A DNA stretch of 64,000 nucleotides from Aquabacter sp040755535 (GTDB lineage: Bacteria; Pseudomonadota; Alphaproteobacteria; Rhizobiales; Xanthobacteraceae), in contig JBFMAV010000006.1 of assembly GCA_040755535.1 (NCBI GenBank), positions 38,232 through 102,231 on the forward strand, in the 5' to 3' direction. Shown one piece after another: positions 51,247-59,351 of the stretch (position 1 is the first letter of the stretch; the number at the start of each line of letters is the position of its first letter). The position numbers and the translations under genes are program-made. Below the pieces are notes generated by a model that had not been told where the DNA came from, searched no databases, and saw only the letters and a list, made by a program, of their open reading frames with translations.

Positions 51247-52056
51247 TCACGCGAAATGGCAGGTGACCGAGCCGAGCGGCCCGTAATCGGCGTGGAACGT
51301 GTCGCCCTTGCGCACCTCCACCGGACGGATGAAGGAGCCGGCCAGCACCACATGGCCCGGCTCCAGGGCCACGCCATGGGGCGCGAGGCGGTCCACCAGC
51401 CAGGCGACGCCGTTGGCGGGATGGTTCAGCACGCCGGCCGAGACGCCGGTTTCCTCGATCTCGCCATTGCGGAACAGCAGGCCCGCCACCCACCGCAGGT
51501 CGATATCCATCGGCCGCACGGGGCGCCCGCCGGTGACGATGCCGCAATTGGCGGCATTGTCTGAAATGGTGTCCACCACCTTGCGCGCCGCCCCGGTCTG
51601 CGGGTCGATGCGCTGCATGCGCGCGTCCAGGATCTCGATGGCGGGCACCACATAATCGGTGGCGTTCAGCACGTCGAAAATGGTGCAGCCCTGCCCTTCG
51701 AGGCGGGATTTCAGCACGAAGGCCAGCTCCATCTCGATGCGCGGCTGGATCAACCGGTCGAAGGCCACCGTGCCGGCGTCGCGCACGAACATGTCATCCA
51801 GCAGCACGCCGTAATCGGGCTCGTCGATCTGCACCGCCATCTGCATGGCCTTGGAGGTGAGGCCGATCTTGTGGCCGCGAATGGTGCGCCCCTTCGATTG
51901 CTTCAGCGCCACCCAGGCATGCTGGATGGCATAGGCGTCGGCGATCGTCATGTCCGGCCAGTCCAGCGAGAATTGGCGGATCTGGGTGCGGGTGATCTCG
52001 GCGTCTTCCAGCCGCGCGGCGGCGGCGGCGAGATCTGCGGCGCCGGGGCGGCTCAT
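51247..52056 (-). CDS. hpaH: 2-oxo-hept-3-ene-1,7-dioate hydratase-type enzyme
   Basis: This is a 269-residue FAH-fold hydratase. Similarity to HpaH is strong and collinear: 'QIRQFSLDWPDMTIADAYAI', 'GHKIGLTSKAMQMAVQIDEP', 'DYGVLLDDMF', 'VDTISDNAANCGIVTGGRP' and 'GVSAGVLNHPANGVAWLVDR'. HpaH adds water to 2-oxohept-3-enedioate in the homoprotocatechuate meta-cleavage route; MhpD/DmpE-type hydratases are the alternatives. Metal-binding acidic residues are in 'PRIEMELAFVL'. The ATG at 52056 overlaps the stop of the FAH-family gene upstream by 4 nt. Confidence 0.88.
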   Translation of the reverse strand: MSRPGAADLAAAAARLEDAEITRTQIRQFSLDWPDMTIADAYAIQHAWVALKQSKGRTIRGHKIGLTSKAMQMAVQIDEPDYGVLLDDMFVRDAGTVAFDRLIQPRIEMELAFVLKSRLEGQGCTIFDVLNATDYVVPAIEILDARMQRIDPQTGAARKVVDTISDNAANCGIVTGGRPVRPMDIDLRWVAGLLFRNGEIEETGVSAGVLNHPANGVAWLVDRLAPHGVALEPGHVVLAGSFIRPVEVRKGDTFHADYGPLGSVTCHFA

Positions 52057-52922
52057 GCGGCCTCTCCCTCGTCCGCGACGCCGTTGGAGAGCAGGCCGAT
52101 GCCCGGCACCTCGATCTCCACCTCGTCGCCCGGCACCAGCCAGCGCGGCGGATCGAACCGCGCGCCCGCGCCCGTGGGCGTGCCGGTGAGGATGATGTCG
52201 CCCGGCATCAGGGTCGCGAAGGTGGAGAGATAGGCGATGATGGCGTCGAACGGGAACATCAGGCGCGCCGTCGTGTCCTGCTGGCGCACCTCGCCATTCA
52301 CCCGCACGGTGAGGTCGAGCGGCTTGCGAGGGTCCAGTTCGTCGCTCGTGACGATCCACGGGCCGATGCTGCCGGAGCGGTCGAAATTCTTGCCCTGGGT
52401 GACGTTGAACTTGCCGTGGCGCAGCCAGTCGCGCACCGTTCCCTCGTTCGCCAGCGTGAGGCCGAAAATGTGGTCCACCGCCCGTTCGCGGGGAATGTGC
52501 CGCCCGGCCTTGCCGATGACGAAGGCGATCTCGCCTTCATAGTCCAACTGGGTCGAGACCTTCGGCCGCTCCAGCGGCTGGCCATGGCCGACGAAGGAGG
52601 TGGCGCAGCGCACGAACAGGCTGGGATAGCGGGGCGCGTCCGAGCCGTCCTTATACTCGGCATTGCGGTCGGCATAATTGACGCCGATGCACCAGATCTT
52701 CTGCGGCGCGATCACCGGCGGCTGGAACACCACGTCGGACAGCGCAATGTCCGGCGCGGCGGCGGCGTTCACAAGCGCCCGCGCCTCGGACAGGGCATCG
52801 GCGCGGATGAAATCAAGCATGGTGGGAGAGGCCGGCAGGCGACGGCCAAGGTCAAGGATGCCGTCGCCGAGGACGGCGCCATAGCCGGCCACGCCGGCGC
52901 GTTCATAGCTCGCGAGCTTCAT
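52053..52922 (-). CDS. Fumarylacetoacetate hydrolase-family protein
   Basis: This is a 289-residue FAH-family enzyme. 'KIWCIGVNYADRNAEYKDGS' and 'LFVRCATSFVGHGQPLERPK' lead into 'QLDYEGEIAFVIGKAGRHIP', which supplies the acidic metal ligands. 'GLTLANEGTVRDW' and 'GDIILTGTPTGAGARFDPPR' complete the fold. Members are acylpyruvases, FAH itself, or HpaG-type isomerase/decarboxylases. Next to an HpaH-type hydratase an HpaG-like role (decarboxylation or isomerisation of the ring-fission product) or C-C hydrolysis is plausible. It overlaps the hydratase gene by 4 nt and follows the flavin reductase gene by 38 nt. Confidence 0.88.
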   Translation of the reverse strand: MKLASYERAGVAGYGAVLGDGILDLGRRLPASPTMLDFIRADALSEARALVNAAAAPDIALSDVVFQPPVIAPQKIWCIGVNYADRNAEYKDGSDAPRYPSLFVRCATSFVGHGQPLERPKVSTQLDYEGEIAFVIGKAGRHIPRERAVDHIFGLTLANEGTVRDWLRHGKFNVTQGKNFDRSGSIGPWIVTSDELDPRKPLDLTVRVNGEVRQQDTTARLMFPFDAIIAYLSTFATLMPGDIILTGTPTGAGARFDPPRWLVPGDEVEIEVPGIGLLSNGVADEGEAA

Positions 52923-52960
52923 GGGTCAGTCCTTTCGGCCGCGGCGCGGCCGCCGCAGGG

Positions 52961-53572
52961 TCAGGATTTCGGGGTCTGCGCGACGGGGGCGAGAGACACG
53001 ATCTCGCCCAGCGTCGCGTAGGTCGGCCCCGCGATCCGGCAGATGGGATTGAGGGTGCGCGTGTCGATCTTTCCGTTGCGCGCGAGGCCGTCGCGCACAT
53101 GGATCAGCACGATTTCCCCGACGATCAGGCGCGAGCGGGTCTCGCCGAACTCGATGCACTGGCGGAACCGGCATTCCATCGCGATGGGCGCGGCGGCGAT
53201 GCGCGGGGGACGGACCTGCGCGCTCGGCAGCGTCTCCAGGGCGAGCATCTCCACTTCACTCACGTCGGGCGGATATTCCACGGCGCTGCCATGCACCGCC
53301 TCGACCAGCGGCTGGTCGGCGATATGGACCACATAATCCTCGTTGCGCAGGATGTTCTGCGCGGTGTCCTTGTAGACCCCCGCCTTGTGGCCGATGCTCA
53401 CCGCCACCATGGGCGGCTTGGGCGAGACGAAGGTGAAGGCACTGAAGGGAGCAAGGTTCACCGAGCCGGTGGCAGACAAGGTGGTGATCCAGGCGATGGG
53501 CCGAGGCACCACGATCCCGGTCAGCAGCTTGTACATTTCCTCCGCGCCCAGCTCTTGCGGCCGGATATCCAT
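52961..53572 (-). CDS. Flavin reductase-family protein (DIM6/NTAB)
   Basis: This is a 203-residue FMN-binding split-barrel protein. 'LTGIVVPRPIAWITTLSATG' and 'NLAPFSAFTFVSPKPPMVAV' are the FMN-site signatures. The longer form, with 'PICRIAGPTYATLGEIVSLA' at the C-terminus, differs from short HpaC reductases. It may supply reduced flavin to a partner monooxygenase, though none is encoded in the window, or act as an oxidoreductase itself. The start is the ATG at 53572; the frame upstream is the promoter region. It is the first gene of the minus-strand module and divergent from the TctCBA-type importer. Confidence 0.87.
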   Translation of the reverse strand: MDIRPQELGAEEMYKLLTGIVVPRPIAWITTLSATGSVNLAPFSAFTFVSPKPPMVAVSIGHKAGVYKDTAQNILRNEDYVVHIADQPLVEAVHGSAVEYPPDVSEVEMLALETLPSAQVRPPRIAAAPIAMECRFRQCIEFGETRSRLIVGEIVLIHVRDGLARNGKIDTRTLNPICRIAGPTYATLGEIVSLAPVAQTPKS

Positions 53573-53648
53573 GGAACGACCTGTAGCGTAGACAGCCTGA
53601 GGGTGGGATAGGTTCGCAGCGCCGCTACGGCAAGGATGGGGCGCGGAA

Positions 53649-53669
53649 ACTTTCACATTATGGAAGTTG
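53649..53669. promoter_or_regulatory. Operator-like repeat copy 1 (IclR-type)
   Basis: The core is TTTCACATTATGGAAGTT. Its halves TTTCACA and TATGGAA are an imperfect palindrome of the kind bound by IclR-family regulators of aromatic catabolism. It lies 77 nt upstream of the flavin reductase ATG. No IclR gene is in the window. Confidence 0.45.
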
Positions 53670-53729
53670 GATCCCCGCCGCCCGCGCTTGGTGCAGGCAG
53701 CGGCCGTTGCGGCCCGCAAAGCACCATGG

Positions 53730-53751
53730 ACTTTTCATATTGTGGAAGTTC
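53730..53751. promoter_or_regulatory. Operator-like repeat copy 2 (IclR-type)
   Basis: The core TTTTCATATTGTGGAAGTT matches copy 1 at 15 of 17 positions when aligned from the right-hand end. The same orientation and an 82-nt offset suggest two occupied sites on one face of the DNA, serving both divergent operons. Confidence 0.45.
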
Positions 53752-53907
53752 GGCCCTTCCTGCATTGCGGGCCGGGGGCAGCCTTCGTAAGCGGGCAGCC
53801 GAGGATGCAGCCAAGTCGGACGCGATCCGCATCGCGCCCATCACGCCCAAGCGGCGCCCCGCACGGCGCCGTCCCGCGTGTCTTGGCGAGACCGAGGGAG
53901 GATGAAG

Positions 53908-54882
53908 ATGTTCCGAAGCCTGCTCCGCGCCACCGCTGTCCTCGGCATGGCGTTCGCGCTTGCCGCGCCCGCCGCCGCCCAGGCCTGGCCGGACAAGACG
54001 GTCCGCCTGGTCGTTCCCTATCCGCCCGGCGGAAACGTGGACGGTGCCACCCGCATCGTCGCCGCCAAGCTTCAGGACATCTTCGGCAAGCCCTTCGTGG
54101 TGGAGAACAAGCCCGGCGCCGGCGGCATGATCGCGGGCGAGACCGTGGCCCGCGCCGCCCCCGACGGCTATACGCTGTTCGTCGCCGCCAACGGCCCGCT
54201 GATCTTCAGCCCCACCATCTTCGGCCGCTCGCCCTATGCGTGGCAGAAGGATTTTGAGCCGATCAGCACCATTTCGATCACCCCCCTGGTGCTCCAGGTC
54301 AATCCCGCCGTGAAGGCGGATGACGTAAAGAGCTTCCTTGAACTGGCCAAGACCTCCGACCCGCCGCTGATGATGGCCTCGCCCGGCGCGGGCACCACCA
54401 ATCATCTGGCCAGCGAACTGCTGCAGAAGATGACCGGCGTCAAATGGTCCAGCGTGCATTATCGCGGCAACGCCCCGGCCACGGTGGATGTGATCGCCGG
54501 CCGGGCGCAGTTCAACTTCGACCAGATCTCCGTGGCGCTGCCCTATGTGAAGGACGGCAAGACGCGGGCGCTCGCGGTCACCTCGGAGAACCGCGTGCCG
54601 CAGCTTCCCGACGTGCCGACCTTCCGCGAGGCCGGGCTGAAGGACTTCGAGGCCTCCACTTTCACGGGCCTGCTCGCCCCGGCCAAGACGCCCGCACCGG
54701 TGATCAACGCCCTGGCGGATGCCCTGGCCAAGATCCTGAAGGAGCCGGACGTGGTGGAGCGTTTCACCGCCATGGGATCGGAAGCCCGCGCCATGACCCC
54801 GTCGGCTTTCACCGCCTATATCCGCGCCCTTGATGAGCGGTGGACGCCGATCATCAAGGAGGCCAACATCACCGCGAACTGA
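53908..54882 (+). CDS. Tripartite tricarboxylate transporter substrate-binding protein (TctC/Bug)
   Basis: This is a 324-residue Bug-family binding protein with a signal peptide (MFRSLLRATAVLGMAFALAA..., cleaved near 'AAAQAWP'). The signatures 'KTVRLVVPYPPGGNVDGATR' and 'VVENKPGAGGMIAGETVARA' form the carboxylate-binding site. The ATG at 53908 has GGGAGG at 6 nt; the ATG at 53902 abuts the same SD and is too close. It starts the complete importer operon with TctB and TctA homologues and is divergent from the flavin reductase module, so the captured acid is probably the substrate of that module. Confidence 0.92.
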   Translation: MFRSLLRATAVLGMAFALAAPAAAQAWPDKTVRLVVPYPPGGNVDGATRIVAAKLQDIFGKPFVVENKPGAGGMIAGETVARAAPDGYTLFVAANGPLIFSPTIFGRSPYAWQKDFEPISTISITPLVLQVNPAVKADDVKSFLELAKTSDPPLMMASPGAGTTNHLASELLQKMTGVKWSSVHYRGNAPATVDVIAGRAQFNFDQISVALPYVKDGKTRALAVTSENRVPQLPDVPTFREAGLKDFEASTFTGLLAPAKTPAPVINALADALAKILKEPDVVERFTAMGSEARAMTPSAFTAYIRALDERWTPIIKEANITAN

Positions 54883-55055
54883 GCGGCGCGAACCCCGGCG
54901 AGGCGCCCGCAGATGGCGCCCGCCAGCACTCGGACGGAGGCCCGGCCCGCTTGATCGCGGGCCTGCCGGAAAGGCGGGTGGCGGACCGTGCCCCCAGCGG
55001 CGCGCGTCTGCCGGCCGAGCCACCGCCCGCCGTGGGATGAAACAAGGAGGCCGTC

Positions 55056-55505
55056 ATGGTCGCAAACGGCAGGGACCTGCTCGCGGGTCTGTTCTTCATC
55101 GCGGTCGGTGCCGTGGTGATGGTGATGGCCCAGGATTATGGCCGGGGAACCCTCGCCCATGTGGGGCCGGGCTTCTTCCCCATGGTGCTCGCGGCGGCCA
55201 TGATGCTGCTGGGCGCGGCGATCGCGCTGCTCGCGGTCAAGGACCGGGTCGCGGCGCCCCTGCTGGTGGTGTGGAGGCCGCTGGCGGTCATCACGCTGGC
55301 GGTCGCTCTGTTCGCCCTCGCCCTGGACACGCTCGGCCTGTTCCTCGCGGTTGCCATTCTCGTGGGTGTGAGCCGGCTTGCCCGTCGCGGTGAAGCCTGG
55401 GTCGAGACCCTCCTCCTTTCGCTTGTCGGCGCCGGCGTGGCGGTCGGCCTGTTTGGCTATCTGCTCGCACTTCCGGTGCGGCTGTGGCCGTCGTTCGCGA
55501 TGTGA
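55056..55505 (+). CDS. tctB: Tripartite tricarboxylate transporter small membrane subunit (TctB)
   Basis: This is a 149-residue membrane protein with four hydrophobic helices. The family opening is visible as 'DLLAGLFFIAVGAVVMVMAQ', followed by 'GPGFFPMVLAAAMMLLGAAI', and 'LGLFLAVAILVGVSRLA' comes later. A strong SD (AAGGAGG) precedes the ATG. It lies 173 nt after the binding-protein gene and 5 nt before tctA. TctB is the poorly conserved small subunit of the tricarboxylate-type importer; the symbol is by family. Confidence 0.88.
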   Translation: MVANGRDLLAGLFFIAVGAVVMVMAQDYGRGTLAHVGPGFFPMVLAAAMMLLGAAIALLAVKDRVAAPLLVVWRPLAVITLAVALFALALDTLGLFLAVAILVGVSRLARRGEAWVETLLLSLVGAGVAVGLFGYLLALPVRLWPSFAM

Positions 55506-55510
55506 TCGCC

Positions 55511-57028
55511 ATGGGTTTTCTCGATAATCTCGCGCTTGGATTTTCCGTCGCGCTCAGCCTCAACAATGTCGCCTACTGCCTGCTCGGCACGGTGCTCGGC
55601 ACCGCCATCGGCGTGCTGCCGGGGCTCGGGCCGGTGGCGACCATCTCCATGCTGCTGCCGATCACCTTCGGCCTCGATCCCACGACGGCGCTGATCCTGC
55701 TCGCGGGCATCTATTACGGTGCGCAATATGGCGGCTCCACCACCGCCATTCTGGTGAACCTGCCCGGCGAGACCAGTTCGGTGGTGACCGCCATCGACGG
55801 CTACCAGATGGCGCGGCAGGGCCGGGCGCGCGAGGCGCTCGTGGTGGCGGCCCTCGGCTCCTTCTTCGCCGGAACCGTCGGCACCTTGCTGATCGCAGCC
55901 TTTGCCCCGGCGCTCTCGACGCTCGCGCTCGATTTCGGCGCCCCGGAATATTTCTCGCTGATGGTGCTCGGCCTGATCGCCGCCGTGGTTCTTGCCCACG
56001 GCTCGGTGCTCAAGGCGGTCGCGATGGTGGTGTTCGGCCTCGTGCTGGGGCTGGTGGGAACCGATGTGAACAGCGGCATCCTGCGCTTCACCTTCGGAAT
56101 GACCGATTTGTTCGACGGCATCGATTTCGTGGCGGTCGCCATGGGCCTGTTCGGCATCGCCGAGGTCATCTCCAACCTGGAGCGCGCGGACGAGAAGCGC
56201 GAGGCGGTAACGCTCTCGGGCTCGGGCCTGGGCCGCTTTCTCCTCTCGCGCCAGGATTTCCGCGCCGCGTGGCCGGCGGTTGTGCGCGGCACGGGGCTCG
56301 GCGCGATCCTGGGCATCCTGCCCGGCGGCGGCGCCATCCTCGGCTCGTTCGCCAGCTACATGGTGGAAAAGAAGATCGCGCGGGACCCCGCGTCCTTCGG
56401 CAAGGGCGCCATCCAGGGTGTCGCCGGGCCGGAAGCGGCCAACAATGCCGGGGCGCAGACCTCGTTCATTCCCATGTTGACCTTGGGCCTGCCCTCCAAC
56501 GCCGTCATGGCGCTGATGATCGGCGCGCTCATCATCCACAATATCCAGCCCGGTCCCCAGGTCATGAGCAGCAATCCGGCCCTGTTCTGGGGGCTGATCG
56601 CCAGCATGTGGGTCGGCAACGCGCTGCTTGTGGTGCTGAACCTGCCGCTGGTCGGGGTGTGGGTGCGCATGCTGCGCATTCCCTATCGCATGCTCTATCC
56701 CGGCATCCTGGTGCTGTGCGCCATCGGCGTCTACAGCGTCAGCAATTCCACCGCGCTGGTCTACATCATGGCGGTGTTCGGGGTGCTGGGCTATGCGCTG
56801 GCGAAGATGCAGTGCGAGCCCGCTCCGCTTTTGCTCGGCTTCGTGCTCGGGCCGATGATGGAGGAGAATTTCCGCCGCGCGCTCTCGCTCTCCAACGGCG
56901 ACCTCACTGTTTTCGTGCGCCAGCCCATCTCGCTCGGCCTGCTTCTGGTGGCGCTGACGCTGCTCGTGGTCATGGCCCTGCCGCGCGCGAGCCGGATCCG
57001 GGACAATGTCTTCGAGGAAAGCGCCTGA
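55511..57028 (+). CDS. tctA: Tripartite tricarboxylate transporter large permease (TctA)
   Basis: This is a 505-residue permease of the TctA family with about a dozen membrane helices. Hallmarks are 'GTAIGVLPGLGPVATISMLL', 'LILLAGIYYGAQYGGSTTAI' and 'LPGETSSVVTAIDGYQMARQ' in the N-terminal half. 'GLGAILGILPGGGAILGSFA' and 'FIPMLTLGLPSNAVMALMIG' are the mirrored motifs of the second half. The ATG at 55511 follows tctB by 5 nt. Import is driven by the proton or sodium gradient. It could also serve the orphan Bug protein at 43369. Confidence 0.93.
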   Translation: MGFLDNLALGFSVALSLNNVAYCLLGTVLGTAIGVLPGLGPVATISMLLPITFGLDPTTALILLAGIYYGAQYGGSTTAILVNLPGETSSVVTAIDGYQMARQGRAREALVVAALGSFFAGTVGTLLIAAFAPALSTLALDFGAPEYFSLMVLGLIAAVVLAHGSVLKAVAMVVFGLVLGLVGTDVNSGILRFTFGMTDLFDGIDFVAVAMGLFGIAEVISNLERADEKREAVTLSGSGLGRFLLSRQDFRAAWPAVVRGTGLGAILGILPGGGAILGSFASYMVEKKIARDPASFGKGAIQGVAGPEAANNAGAQTSFIPMLTLGLPSNAVMALMIGALIIHNIQPGPQVMSSNPALFWGLIASMWVGNALLVVLNLPLVGVWVRMLRIPYRMLYPGILVLCAIGVYSVSNSTALVYIMAVFGVLGYALAKMQCEPAPLLLGFVLGPMMEENFRRALSLSNGDLTVFVRQPISLGLLLVALTLLVVMALPRASRIRDNVFEESA

Positions 57029-57129
57029 TCGGGTGCGGTGGGGCGGCCCGCGCGGCGGCGCATGCGCGCGGCAGCTTGCGTGCCGCGTCCAAGGGCCGGG
57101 CGAGATGTTTCCTCTGGCCAGCTCAGGCG

Positions 57130-57513
57130 TTAGGCCTTCGGCATCTCGATGACGCCGTTGGGGCTCAGCTTGTCCACGGCGAGGGGCAGATATTGCGCGA
57201 TCAGTCCCGGGAGCATGGCCGCGGGCACGCCGAGCGCGGCCGCGAGGGCGCTCATGGTCATGGGGTCGATGACCTCCATGATCTCTTCCGACGTGATCGG
57301 CAGATTGGTGCCGGCGCCGAGCCAGGACTCCACCTCAACATTGAACCCGCCTTCGCGGAACCGGTCCAACAGGCCGTCGAGAGTGCCATAGGGGCTCTCG
57401 GCCAATGCCGCGTGCAGGCGCGCGGGCACCTGCGCCGCCAATGCGGTCGAGAGAAAGCCTGAAACCGCGCCGCCTTTTCCAAGGGCCGCTCCCAAATGGT
57501 CGAAAAGACCCAT
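57130..57513 (-). CDS. YidB-like (DUF937) protein
   Basis: This is a 127-residue protein of the YidB/DUF937 family, function unknown. The typical start 'MGLFDHLGAALG' and the segment 'LLDRFREGGFNVEVESWLGA' followed by 'LPITSEEIMEVI' are the family's recognisable parts. The C-terminal half is rich in hydrophobic helices ('MTMSALAAALGVPAAMLPGL'), without a signal peptide. It converges on the TctA gene and is divergent from ccmI; no operon partner is visible. Confidence 0.85.
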   Translation of the reverse strand: MGLFDHLGAALGKGGAVSGFLSTALAAQVPARLHAALAESPYGTLDGLLDRFREGGFNVEVESWLGAGTNLPITSEEIMEVIDPMTMSALAAALGVPAAMLPGLIAQYLPLAVDKLSPNGVIEMPKA

Positions 57514-57698
57514 AGCGCCGTCATCTCCAAAAAGGGTCGCACTGAAAACCCTTGGATCATAGCATGACGGGCCGGGGAAGGGGCCGGCGCGCGACCCTTC
57601 GTCCTGCGATCACGGTTGGGAGAGGAGGGCGCGGCAAGCCGCCCCGCGACCACAAGCAGCCTTTGCTTTGGCGACAAGCTCCGTTAACGGCTTTGCGC

Positions 57699-58826
57699 AT
57701 GTTGCCGGCCCCTCTCTTCGCCGCCTTCGCGCTCATGACCGCCCTCGCGGTGATGGCGGTGCTTTGGCCCCTCAGCCGCCGCCGCGATCTGCGCGCGGCG
57801 CGTGAGGCCGATCTTGCGGTCTACAAGGACCAATTGGCCGAGCTGGAGCGCGATAGCGCCTCCGGCCGCCTGACGGGCGAACAGGCCGAGGCGGCGCGGG
57901 TGGAAGTGGCGCGGCGCATGATCGCCGCCGCCGACGGGGTGGGCGAGCCGGTGTCCGCCTCGCCGCGCCGCCGCCGCATCGCGGCGGTCGTGGCGCTGGT
58001 TCTGATCCCGGCGGTCGGCGCCGGGCTCTATCTGAAGCTCGGGGCGCCCAACGTGCCCGACATGCCCTTGTCCGCCCGCCTGTCCGCGCCCCCGGACGGC
58101 AGCGACGTGGCGATCCTCGTGCGGCGGGTCGAGGATCATCTCGCGGCCAATCCCAATGACGGGCGCGGCTATGAATTGCTGGCGCCGGTCTATCTGAAGC
58201 TCGGCCGCATGGATGACGCGGTGCGCGCCTATGCGCAAGCCATCCGCCTGCTCGGCCCCACCGCGGATCGGCAGGCGGCGCTGGGCGAGGCGCTGGTGGT
58301 GCGCGACGAGGGGCTGGTGGGCCAGGACGCCGTGCGCGCCTTCCAGGCGGCGGCGGCGCTCGATCCCGCCGCACCCAAGGCGCGCTATTTTCTGGGGCTC
58401 GCCGCCGAACAGGACGGCCGGAGCCAGGATGCCGCCATGATCTTCCGCCAGATGGAGGCGGATGCGCCGCCGAACGCACCCTGGCTGCCCATGGTGCGCG
58501 CCGCCCTGGCGCGCAACGGCGGGGCGCCGTCCGTTGCGCCGGCTCCCGCGCCCGGACCCGGCGCGGCGGATGTCGCCGCCGCCGCCCAATTGAGCGGGGC
58601 GGACCGCTCCGCCATGATCCAGGGCATGGTGGACCGCCTCCAGGCGCGCTTGAACGCGGAGCCGAAGGATCTCGACGGCTGGCTGCGCCTCGCACGCGCC
58701 TGGCGCGTCCTGGGGGACGAGGCCAAGATGCGCGCGGCGCTGGATCAGGCGCGGGCGACCTTCGCGGGGGATGCGGAGGCGACCGCCCGGATCGACGCCG
58801 CGCAGAAGGATTTGGGGGGCGGATAG
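57699..58826 (+). CDS. ccmI: Cytochrome c biogenesis protein CcmI (CycH)
   Basis: This is a 375-residue CcmI protein. Two N-terminal membrane helices ('LFAAFALMTALAVMAVLWPL' and 'IAAVVALVLIPAVGAGLYLK') flank a cytoplasmic loop with 'YKDQLAELERDSASGRLTGE', the family's signature. The periplasmic part has TPR-like repeats ('GRGYELLAPVYLKLGRMDDA', 'LDGWLRLARAWRVLGDEAKM') that chaperone apocytochrome c. The ATG at 57699 begins just before the first helix; upstream in-frame codons to 57552 are unlikely to be translated. It is the first gene of ccmI-ccmE-ccmF-ccmH, the alphaproteobacterial cycHJKL order. Confidence 0.92.
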   Translation: MLPAPLFAAFALMTALAVMAVLWPLSRRRDLRAAREADLAVYKDQLAELERDSASGRLTGEQAEAARVEVARRMIAAADGVGEPVSASPRRRRIAAVVALVLIPAVGAGLYLKLGAPNVPDMPLSARLSAPPDGSDVAILVRRVEDHLAANPNDGRGYELLAPVYLKLGRMDDAVRAYAQAIRLLGPTADRQAALGEALVVRDEGLVGQDAVRAFQAAAALDPAAPKARYFLGLAAEQDGRSQDAAMIFRQMEADAPPNAPWLPMVRAALARNGGAPSVAPAPAPGPGAADVAAAAQLSGADRSAMIQGMVDRLQARLNAEPKDLDGWLRLARAWRVLGDEAKMRAALDQARATFAGDAEATARIDAAQKDLGGG

Positions 58827-58865
58827 CATGGTGGCACGGGCCACGGGCAGAAAGGCCGGCATATC

Positions 58866-59351
58866 GTGACGCGCAAGGGTCGTCGCCTCGTCCTGATCGG
58901 AGCCGCGCTCGGCGTGCTCGGCCTTGCGGCCGGGCTGGTGCTGACGGCGCTCAACGACACCATCGTCTTCTTCCGCACCCCGACCGAGGTCGCCCAGCGC
59001 CAGGTGCCGGTGGGCGAGCGCCTGCGGCTCGGCGGGCTGGTGGAGGCGGGCAGCGTGGTGAAGCAGGGTACGCTGGTGAGCTTCGTCGTCACCGACGGCG
59101 CCGCCAAAGTGCCCGTGCGCTTTACCGGCATGCTGCCCGACCTGTTCCGCGAAGGGCAGGGCGTCGTCGCCGAGGGCCTGCTCAAGGCGGACGGGACCTT
59201 CGCCGCCGACACCGTGCTGGCCAAGCACGACGAGAATTACATGCCCCGCGAGGTGGCGGACACGCTTAAGAAGTCCGGCCACTGGATGGAGGACGCGCAG
59301 AAAGCCCGCGGCACCCCCGCGGCATCCCCGGGCGGAGCCTTGACCCAATGA
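58866..59351 (+). CDS. ccmE: Cytochrome c maturation haem chaperone CcmE
   Basis: This is a 161-residue membrane-anchored haem chaperone. One N-terminal helix (residues about 8-28) is followed by an OB-fold domain ('LRLGGLVEAGSVV', 'FVVTDGAAKVPVRFTGMLPD', 'QGVVAEGLLKADGTFAADTV'). The covalent haem-binding histidine is His121 in AKHDENYMP, with Tyr125 as axial ligand. The GTG start at 58866 lies 39 nt after ccmI, and the stop overlaps the ccmF ATG (ATGA). Haem is passed from CcmE to the CcmF/CcmH ligation complex. Confidence 0.96.
   Translation: MTRKGRRLVLIGAALGVLGLAAGLVLTALNDTIVFFRTPTEVAQRQVPVGERLRLGGLVEAGSVVKQGTLVSFVVTDGAAKVPVRFTGMLPDLFREGQGVVAEGLLKADGTFAADTVLAKHDENYMPREVADTLKKSGHWMEDAQKARGTPAASPGGALTQ

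Larger units (their letters stand above)
53573..53907. promoter_or_regulatory. Divergent promoter region, flavin reductase module versus TctCBA importer
   Basis: This 335-nt spacer is non-coding. It contains two copies of an operator-like repeat, listed separately at 53649-53669 and 53730-53751, about eight helical turns apart. The remainder towards the importer (about 53760-53890) is GC-rich without obvious structure. Confidence 0.5.
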
